35,282 nt of DNA. It comes from a virus. The position numbers were made by a program, and so were the translations under genes. Each line of letters begins with the position of its first letter. Within the stretch, counting starts at the first letter, position 1. Below are positions 29,618-35,282 of this stretch, piece by piece. A model generated the notes under the pieces. It saw only the letters and a list, made by a program, of their open reading frames with translations, searched no databases and was not told the origin of the DNA. Location of the stretch: the IMG/VR virus record IMGVR_UViG_3300021079_000221, positions 1-35,282 of that record; one strand, written 5' to 3'.

Positions 29618-31383
29618 TAACGACCACCAAATAACCAACCGTATTTTGCATATTCCTCACGACCAACATTAGTGTTTGGGAATTGGTTAATTCTGTCTCC
29701 TCCATAAGGTATTACAGGATTGAATTCAATTTGTTTACTAGCCGATTGGTTATTATTAACCGACCAAGAGTCTAACATTGCTTTAGTATGTTCGGTTACT
29801 TTAGTTAAATTACTAAAAGATGATTCGGCAACATATGTCGCCATAGCAACAGACATGATTAAATCATCATGGTGACCCTTTTGATGGTCAGGTCTACCAT
29901 TCATGTAAATAAACGTATTCATCTCATTATAGAGTCTTGCACTATATATTTTAAAATCGTGTCTCATAACCTCTTCAAAAGATGCAATGATTTGAACTCT
30001 CTTATTATTAAAATTTATTCCAGGAATTTTTTCTAACGCTTTAGGGTCGTATTTCCATTTGTTTGCACTATCAACACCGTCAACATAAAGATTCTTGTAA
30101 CCCATTTCCTGCATTTTTCTTGCGGTTGAAACTCCCATTCCACCTGTAATATCTATCACAACAAAACAAGAATACATATTAGCCCACTTGTAAGAAATCT
30201 CGGCCATAGTGTCAGGAGGTAATTTACCGACATATTCTGCAACTTGTTCTCTTGTATCAAAATCAATTATTTGGAATGAACTAAAATCCTCACTGTCCCC
30301 GCGACTGACATCGACACCCATAACATACTTGTGACCAATAACAGGTTCTTTCCATATCCATAAAGCATTTCCCATCATTTTTGTTTGGGGTTCAGTTATC
30401 ATATTTTCACGAATCTTTTCTAATAATACCGAATCAAATACGTTATCACCTGACCCCAAAAAATTACACTCCAACTCTTGTGACACTTTTCTTTTATCGT
30501 ATTTAAGTTTTTTAACCATCCCCTCAAACCAAGAAGAACAAGGTTTATAACCATCGTCCATAATTTCTCTAAGTTTTGTATAATCTCTATCCTCAAATAA
30601 AACATCTCCCCAACTTATAATATTATCTTTATCGTATTCTTCTTTGTTTAATAAATAATGAATAACATTATCTGTCTTAACAAGATATAAATCTTTAGTA
30701 TATCTTGGGTCTCTATACCAAAACATTTCAGTGATTTTAAAATCGTTCATATTTCTTAATGCTTGGTCATATATTTCGTAATAGATTGCGTCATAACCAT
30801 TCGGTGTTGAAACAACAATTACTTTACCCCCTGTAGATAAAGACGCCATACAAGCGGACCAAAAATCACTGTCGGCCTCAATAAAGGCCGCCTCATCAAA
30901 TATTAATATTGTTGGTGTAAAACCACGTAAAGCATCCTTTGAGGTTGCCACCGCTTTAACTTCACATCCGTTAGTTAGTTTATAATGTTTTTGAGAATTT
31001 TTATCAACTGAGAACCCAGCATTAGTCCATGATGGCCATTGGTTAACAAATGCTTTAATTTTATTTGCCATCTCAAGTGAGGTATCCAACTTATTTGCAA
31101 TAATTAGAATTTTCTCAGGTCTTTCTTTTTTAGCAAAAACTAATTTTTTTGATGCCCATCCTGCGGTTACTGTTGTAACCCCCGCCTGACGGTATTTTAA
31201 TGCGATATTTTCATTATAGTTCTCATAATCCTCTAACAAAGAAATTTGGTCAGGGAATAATTCTAATGGGACATATTTTGATACTGTGTTATCGTAGGTT
31301 TGTAAGTATGTTCTTAACGCATAAGGTGTGTCCCTCATACATTTTACATACTCCATTAATAACTGTTCTTTTGTTAAAGTCAT
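29617..31383 (-). CDS. Terminase large subunit, gp17-like
   Basis: The 588-aa protein is the DNA-packaging motor. The ATPase part has KYRQAGVTT (63-71) at the Walker A place, Walker B LIFDEAAF and coupling motif VSTPNG. The RNase H-like nuclease part has MGVDVSRGDSEDFSSF, FVVIDITGG and GHHDDLIMSVAMA with its three acidic sites. In T4 gp17 Walker A is SRQLGKT; here the usual Lys is Val and a Lys comes first (K63), as in deviant Walker A motifs known from some terminases. Size is close to T4 gp17 (610 aa). No small terminase is recognisable in the window. It has its own candidate late octamer and is set off from the upstream gene by a terminator. Confidence 0.95.
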   Translation of the reverse strand: MTLTKEQLLMEYVKCMRDTPYALRTYLQTYDNTVSKYVPLELFPDQISLLEDYENYNENIALKYRQAGVTTVTAGWASKKLVFAKKERPEKILIIANKLDTSLEMANKIKAFVNQWPSWTNAGFSVDKNSQKHYKLTNGCEVKAVATSKDALRGFTPTILIFDEAAFIEADSDFWSACMASLSTGGKVIVVSTPNGYDAIYYEIYDQALRNMNDFKITEMFWYRDPRYTKDLYLVKTDNVIHYLLNKEEYDKDNIISWGDVLFEDRDYTKLREIMDDGYKPCSSWFEGMVKKLKYDKRKVSQELECNFLGSGDNVFDSVLLEKIRENMITEPQTKMMGNALWIWKEPVIGHKYVMGVDVSRGDSEDFSSFQIIDFDTREQVAEYVGKLPPDTMAEISYKWANMYSCFVVIDITGGMGVSTARKMQEMGYKNLYVDGVDSANKWKYDPKALEKIPGINFNNKRVQIIASFEEVMRHDFKIYSARLYNEMNTFIYMNGRPDHQKGHHDDLIMSVAMATYVAESSFSNLTKVTEHTKAMLDSWSVNNNQSASKQIEFNPVIPYGGDRINQFPNTNVGREEYAKYGWLFGGR

Positions 31384-31397
31384 AAAACTATTTTTAT

Positions 31398-31405
31398 ATA
31401 AATAT
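31398..31405 (-). promoter_or_regulatory. Candidate late promoter octamer (ATATTTAT)
   Basis: TTGATATTTATATAAAAATA in coding orientation, 14 bases before the terminase ATG and immediately after the upstream terminator. Confidence 0.65.
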
Positions 31406-31406
31406 C

Positions 31407-31436
31407 AAAACCCCCATTTAAATTAATAAATGAGGG
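31407..31436 (-). terminator. Intrinsic terminator after the 444-aa gene
   Basis: On the - strand CCCTCATTTA pairs with TAAATGGGGG (10 bp, one G-U) around a 6-base loop, followed by TTTT. It lies 23 bases past the stop of gene 31460-32794. Confidence 0.78.
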
Positions 31437-31459
31437 CTTATATAAATTTAATCTTTATT

Positions 31460-32794
31460 TTAGAAACCTAAAGAAGATAAATCAATGTCATCATCGTCAT
31501 CATCGTCATTAGACATACTATCTTCGTAATCTTGTTTCTTTAAATCCTTAACAATTTCGTCAACCATTCTTTGGATAAATTGAGTTCCTTGTGGGTCACC
31601 ATTTAAAATCAATTTTGCAACTCTAAAAAATTCTTTAGCCTCCAATTTAGAAAATCTCATGAAAAGATAATGTTGGATATGTTTCATATCGTCTTCGAAT
31701 AATTCCGATGGATATGTTGCAACAAATTTTTCCCAAAATACAGGACCTAATCTTGAATCCCAAATCTCGGCAGGTAATGTGTCTTCAGCATTCATAACCA
31801 ATTCTTGTTGTTTTGGGTCATCAGGTAAACCATGTGTACCAAATACCTCATAAACACCTTTTACTAATTCGTGAATAAGTAATGGGAATGTTGCGGCTCT
31901 TGCTTTAACTGTTGGTGGGTCAGTTTCTTCATCAACCTCACTTTGTCCCATTTGTCCACCGCCGCCACCAGCCATTCCTTCCATATCAGGATATATCCAA
32001 TACATATGTTCCATTAATGATTGTGTTACACCGTAAAGGTTTAACAATTGTGGGTCTAATCTATTTAATTCTTCACCAACTAAAACATACATATGACCAC
32101 CTTTAAATGCCGCCCCTTGTATTAATGAGTTAATAAATCTTCTTTTTGCTTTTTCTAAATTGAATTGTTCGAACGCATCTGCGAAATTTAACAAATCTTC
32201 AGTGTGTTCTTCCGCCTCTTTAAATGCGTCTTCAACTTCTTCTTCTTCAGGTTCTTGAGGCTCTGTTCTCATACCTTCAGCGGCACTCATACCACCATGA
32301 ACTAATTTGGCGTCAAACTGTAAAGCTCCTTTAGGAATCCCTAATTCTTTCTTAACCAAATCAATTGCTAAATTTTCAAGATACTCTTTGTTTTGACTTT
32401 CAATTCTTGAGATTTCTCGTAAACCTCCCATAGCCATACCCATAAGGTTCATTAAAGGATTTCTACCTTGTAATGGTGCCGTGTCACCTAAATAACGTCT
32501 AACCTTGTCCACAGAGTCTTTAAATCGTTTTGATGAAACAACTTCAATAAAGTCTTTATCACCACCTGGCATCGCAGGATGTTCGTGATATGGAGTTTCT
32601 TTTGAAGTAATTTTTCTTTCAATTCCAGGTTCCATTCTTTCAGGTCCTTCGTAATCAATCGGAGCCTCTCTTAAACTTGATTTAATTTCAGTTAAAAGAG
32701 AACGTTCTCTATTTGTTAAACCTTCAGATAAAGATTTTTTCTCTAACTGTCTTTTAGTTCTTAATATTTTTTCCATTTTTAAATTCAGGCTCAT
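31460..32794 (-). CDS. Head-associated structural protein, 444 aa
   Basis: I do not recognise a T4 counterpart. The N-terminal 44 residues are basic and helical with LSE|G (Glu24) and LRE|A (Glu43), possible prohead-protease sites. The body is helical: RNPLMNLMGMAMGGLREISR, LLNFADAFEQFNLEKAKRRF, and a compact domain from about residue 300 (FPLLIHELVKGVYEVFGTHG, PVFWEKFVATYPSELFEDDM). The C-terminus is an Asp run (DDDDDDDDIDLSSLGF). I infer a virion head or neck component from its place just upstream of terminase and from the tryptophan-rich folded domain. The ATG at 32794 follows the previous stop by one base; an in-frame ATG at 32776 is an alternative start. Confidence 0.62.
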   Translation of the reverse strand: MSLNLKMEKILRTKRQLEKKSLSEGLTNRERSLLTEIKSSLREAPIDYEGPERMEPGIERKITSKETPYHEHPAMPGGDKDFIEVVSSKRFKDSVDKVRRYLGDTAPLQGRNPLMNLMGMAMGGLREISRIESQNKEYLENLAIDLVKKELGIPKGALQFDAKLVHGGMSAAEGMRTEPQEPEEEEVEDAFKEAEEHTEDLLNFADAFEQFNLEKAKRRFINSLIQGAAFKGGHMYVLVGEELNRLDPQLLNLYGVTQSLMEHMYWIYPDMEGMAGGGGGQMGQSEVDEETDPPTVKARAATFPLLIHELVKGVYEVFGTHGLPDDPKQQELVMNAEDTLPAEIWDSRLGPVFWEKFVATYPSELFEDDMKHIQHYLFMRFSKLEAKEFFRVAKLILNGDPQGTQFIQRMVDEIVKDLKKQDYEDSMSNDDDDDDDIDLSSLGF

Positions 32795-32795
32795 A

Positions 32796-33758
32796 TTATT
32801 TTAATTTAATTCCTATTGATTTAAATGACAACCAACTTGGCAATTCTCCTTTGGATGCCTTAGGTGCCTTAGCAGGACCTGGTTTAGGACTATAAGGTGT
32901 TCCAGGTTTAGTTGTTGGTTTCGTTATTGGTTCTTTGGTTTTTGGTTTTGGAGGGGCAACATCTTGTTCGTCAACTTCATGTTTGTGTGCCTTTGGGGCC
33001 TTTGCAGGACCTTCTTTTGGTTTATAAGGTGTGCCAGGTTTTTCCTTAGTTTTTTCTTTTTCCTTTTCCTTAGTTCTTTCTTTTTCCTTAGTTCCTTGTT
33101 CAGACACTAAAGATAAAAAATCTTTCTTAGACATTTTAGGTGTAATGTGTTTTTCGACTAATTTCATGATTTTTTTTTCAAGTTCACTTTCACCCATACT
33201 AACACTTGGTCTAATCTTGGGTATTTCAAGTTCCATTTTTTTATTCCATCCTTTACCAACCATATCCATATAACTCTCCTTAGTTTCTTTTTTCTTTTCA
33301 GGTAATTTTTTAAAATTTGTTTTTTCCGTAAATTCTTCAGCCATTTTACACCATTTTTTTTGTTCTTTGGTTTTACCATCACCACATTTTGCGAAGAAAT
33401 ACTTTTGTTGTTTTTTTGACTCAAATTTTTCTTGGAGTTCTTTATCTTCAAACATTCCCATTCCATCATCACTTGCATCAGGGTCGTTAACAACATCTAA
33501 TGTCGAGTCTTCTTCCATAGGTGTTGCGGTTACTGAATTATCACTAGGATTTTTCTTAATTGCATAACCTTTATCACTTGGTGGTAATGCCCCTCCTTTA
33601 TCACCAACTTTATAAGATGGTTTTGCTGGTAATGGAGTGACTTGTTCAGATAACCTACTATGTAAAGCATTTATTTGTCCCTCATTCAAATCAGAAAGAA
33701 GTGAACCACTAAATCCGTGGTTAATTAATTGAAGTATTTTTCTATTATTAGTTTTCAT
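32796..33758 (-). CDS. Lys/Pro-rich protein with internal repeat and candidate leader
   Basis: The 320-aa protein starts with a helix containing LNE|G (Glu26) and LSE|Q (Glu38), possible prohead-protease sites. It then turns hydrophilic and very lysine-rich (KTKEQKKWCKMAEEFTEKTN, TKEKERTKEKEKEKTKEKPG). The motif KPGTPYxPKxGPAKAPKA occurs twice, near residues 240 and 285. The composition recalls histone-like tails and would suit a DNA-contacting internal head protein. One part (KYFFAKCGDGKTKEQKKWCK) has two Cys and could be a small fold. Its start overlaps the previous gene by 11 bases. Function otherwise unknown. Confidence 0.6.
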   Translation of the reverse strand: MKTNNRKILQLINHGFSGSLLSDLNEGQINALHSRLSEQVTPLPAKPSYKVGDKGGALPPSDKGYAIKKNPSDNSVTATPMEEDSTLDVVNDPDASDDGMGMFEDKELQEKFESKKQQKYFFAKCGDGKTKEQKKWCKMAEEFTEKTNFKKLPEKKKETKESYMDMVGKGWNKKMELEIPKIRPSVSMGESELEKKIMKLVEKHITPKMSKKDFLSLVSEQGTKEKERTKEKEKEKTKEKPGTPYKPKEGPAKAPKAHKHEVDEQDVAPPKPKTKEPITKPTTKPGTPYSPKPGPAKAPKASKGELPSWLSFKSIGIKLK

Positions 33759-34158
33759 AAACTACTTTTTTTTCGAATTCAAGAACTATGTCCCTTTCAT
33801 ACAATTTATTTTTAACCGATTCCTCAGTTTCTCCGAATCTAAACACTAATCTTTTGTTTACCTCAAAATTAGTACTTTCGGTTTCGTTCTCCCAAGATAA
33901 GGCAATAACTCCATCAATTGCGTCTATCATTGAAAAATAATCAGAATTTTGTATCACCGATAAAGTTACTTCATCGTTTTTCAATACTCCAACTTTATTT
34001 ATGTGTTCCAAATCAGGTGGTGATGGGTATCCGTTAGATGGTTTAGATTCCCAAGAATCTCCCCAAATACTTTCCAAACCTATAGAGAAAATAAATTCGT
34101 AAATATTATCTCCTTTATAGTTTGGTCCTAATTCGTTTACATAAATTAAATAACTCAT
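33748..34158 (-). CDS. Hypothetical protein of the head operon, 136 aa
   Basis: A compact acidic alpha/beta protein without leader-like N-terminus: MSYLIYVNELGPNYKGDNIY, EFIFSIGLESIWGDSWESKP, IDAIDGVIALSWENETESTN and a C-terminal RLVFRFGETEESVKNKLYER. I do not recognise the family. It overlaps both neighbours (4 and 11 bases), so it is translated with the two surrounding head-type genes. The presence of Trp and regular strands suggests a folded domain; a head completion role is possible from place only. Confidence 0.65.
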   Translation of the reverse strand: MSYLIYVNELGPNYKGDNIYEFIFSIGLESIWGDSWESKPSNGYPSPPDLEHINKVGVLKNDEVTLSVIQNSDYFSMIDAIDGVIALSWENETESTNFEVNKRLVFRFGETEESVKNKLYERDIVLEFEKKVVYEN

Positions 34159-35276
34159 AGAATACTACCTTTAGGTGTAACTCTAAGTGTTTTATTGTTA
34201 TATTCAAATACTAAGTTACTATTTTTATTCTTACCTAAAAGTTTTGCCTTTGGGTATTTTGTAATAATTTTAGTTGATGAAATTTCTTGTGAAACACTTT
34301 CAGATAAACTTTTAATTCTCTGAACTGTTTTTTTGTTTTTATCTGACTCAGTTAATTGTTTTTTCTTTTTTTCTTCAGTTAAAACTCTTTCTCTTTCGTC
34401 AATTTTAAAATATTTTTTTAAGATGTTATCAACTTTAGATTCTGAGAACATCCCCTCAATCATTTCTTCCATACGAATTGCATGGTCGTCAGATAGTCTA
34501 TGGTCATCTCCGCTTTTTCTAATTTTTCTAGCTCCTCTTGGATTGTGTCTTGGGTATTCTTCAATATCTTCTTGTTCTTCCATATCAAATATGCCTTTAA
34601 CAAATGCCTCAGGGTCCTCCTCAATCTTATCATCATCGCTCATAAAATCTTCCGCCATCTCTCCTTCAGGTGATACAGGTGGTTCAGTTTCCATTCCTTC
34701 TTCACCCATTCCTTCTTCACCCATTCCTTCTTCACCCATTCCTTCTTCACCATCAAATTTAGACATAATTTCTTCTTTATCCTCTTCTTCTAAGGCATTT
34801 AAATCAAGTGCCGATAAAACAGAATTAATCACGTATTTGGTATCGTTAGATGTCATTTTGTTTTCTTCATCAGATGAAAAAGCTCTTAATTTTTGAGCCA
34901 ATTTACCTGTTAATTTTTGAATAGTTTTTAATGTAACAGGTTCGTCTTCTTGTCCTTCTTCATTACCCATATCATCTTCCATACCCATATCGTCTTCCAT
35001 TCCCATATCATCTTCAGGTGAAGGTGAGGGAGCAGGTGATGGTGCAGGTGCTGGTGCAGGTGCTGGTACAGGTGCGGGAGCAGGTGCTGGTGCGGGAGCA
35101 GGAACGTCTTGTTCATTAGTTGGTAGTTTTAAAGTATATCTTTGACTATTATCTTTATTTTCATTAAATAATGATAAATTTTTAGTATAACCTTCAGAAA
35201 CATTAATTTCTTTAATAATTAAATTTAATCTTTTTAACGCTTGAGAGTATGATGAATAATATTTTCTATTTTTCAT
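34155..35276 (-). CDS. Acidic Pro/Ala-linker protein, scaffold- or core-like
   Basis: The 373-aa protein starts six bases from the right edge of the window. Its basic N-terminal helix (MKNRKYYSSYSQALKRLNLI) with IKE|I and VSE|G sites resembles the leaders of other putative internal proteins. Then follow a Pro/Ala spacer (about residues 58-88), acidic repeats DDMGMED and GEEGM, and helical segments (TIQKLTGKLAQKLRAFSSDE, AIRMEEMIEGMFSESKVDNI). The C-terminus is beta-like (AKLLGKNKNSNLVFEYNNKT). The acidic repeats recall the gp22-like scaffold. I infer a head core or internal protein. No promoter can be seen, since the upstream region lies outside. Confidence 0.6.
   Translation of the reverse strand: MKNRKYYSSYSQALKRLNLIIKEINVSEGYTKNLSLFNENKDNSQRYTLKLPTNEQDVPAPAPAPAPAPVPAPAPAPAPSPAPSPSPEDDMGMEDDMGMEDDMGNEEGQEDEPVTLKTIQKLTGKLAQKLRAFSSDEENKMTSNDTKYVINSVLSALDLNALEEEDKEEIMSKFDGEEGMGEEGMGEEGMGEEGMETEPPVSPEGEMAEDFMSDDDKIEEDPEAFVKGIFDMEEQEDIEEYPRHNPRGARKIRKSGDDHRLSDDHAIRMEEMIEGMFSESKVDNILKKYFKIDERERVLTEEKKKKQLTESDKNKKTVQRIKSLSESVSQEISSTKIITKYPKAKLLGKNKNSNLVFEYNNKTLRVTPKGSIL
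34687..34746. repeat. 15-base tandem repeat in acidic protein gene
   Basis: About four copies of CCTTCTTCACCCATT on the + strand encode GEEGM repeats on the - strand. Confidence 0.85.
35014..35103. repeat. Pro/Ala-coding low-complexity stretch
   Basis: Repeats of GGTGCAGGTGCTGGT type on the + strand encode the APAPAP spacer of the acidic protein; shadow ORFs in other frames are artefacts of it. Confidence 0.8.
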
Positions 35277-35282
35277 AGGGTC

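Noticed and set aside
1-35282. tRNA genes, integrase, attachment sites, replication origin
   Set aside because: I looked in intergenic stretches and saw no cloverleaf-like sequence, recombinase or clear origin; gaps are all under 300 bases.

Overview
The window reads as part of the genome of a large T4-like (gp23/gp20/gp17-type) contractile-tailed phage whose host is probably a member of Bacteroidota, most likely a flavobacterium-like cell. T4-type hallmarks are a late sigma factor (gp55-like), a gp5-type baseplate spike, large terminase, portal, S78-type prohead protease, acidic scaffold and gp23-type major capsid protein. The host guess rests on four things: AT-rich coding with A-rich leaders and almost no Shine-Dalgarno sequences, three TAnnTTTG promoters of Bacteroidota type, a bS21 of Bacteroidota type, and a protein with a signal peptide and a type IX secretion (T9SS) C-terminal sorting domain. 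The contig is cut at both ends; the first gene is partial.

Layout. Positions 1-13.9 kb are on the + strand: a truncated double-domain glycosyltransferase, PhoH-like ATPase, a degenerate HAD-like protein, a small unknown gene, two more glycosyltransferases, gp55-like sigma, then a tail/baseplate block (636-aa virion protein, gp5-like OB-fold spike, 491-aa virion protein) and two Cys-rich repeat proteins with near-identical C-termini. Positions 14-19.8 kb are mixed. The + strand has an unknown gene, a two-gene unit ending in methylglyoxal synthase, and a probable small RNA. The - strand has several short proteins that start with a similar amphipathic leader, two with peptidoglycan-binding domains, plus the T9SS-type protein and an HNH endonuclease. 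Positions 19.9-35.3 kb are the - strand head operon. In its own transcription order it holds acidic/Pro-Ala protein, 136-aa protein, Lys-Pro protein, 444-aa protein, terminase, PT-repeat stalk protein, portal, core protein, 156-aa protein, protease, DUF4494-like protein, scaffold and major capsid protein. A + strand bS21 gene sits inside this block.

How it fits together. An octamer ATATTTAT lies 4-24 bases before most late-type genes, always in coding orientation. It matches the T4 late promoter TATAAATA at six of eight positions when aligned as TATTTATA, and is the obvious candidate target of the gp55-like sigma. The protease has a clear predicted site in the capsid protein (INE|A), and similar (L/I/V)xE sites end the N-terminal leaders of up to ten other proteins. 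I infer these are capsid-targeting sequences of internal head proteins. Two of those carry peptidoglycan-binding domains, and one also has a glycine-zipper membrane segment, suggesting proteins ejected with the DNA. bS21, methylglyoxal synthase and the T9SS-routed protein look like host-takeover genes acting on translation, metabolism and the cell surface. No tRNA, CRISPR array, integrase or intron was seen, and no gene-free stretch exceeds 300 bases.
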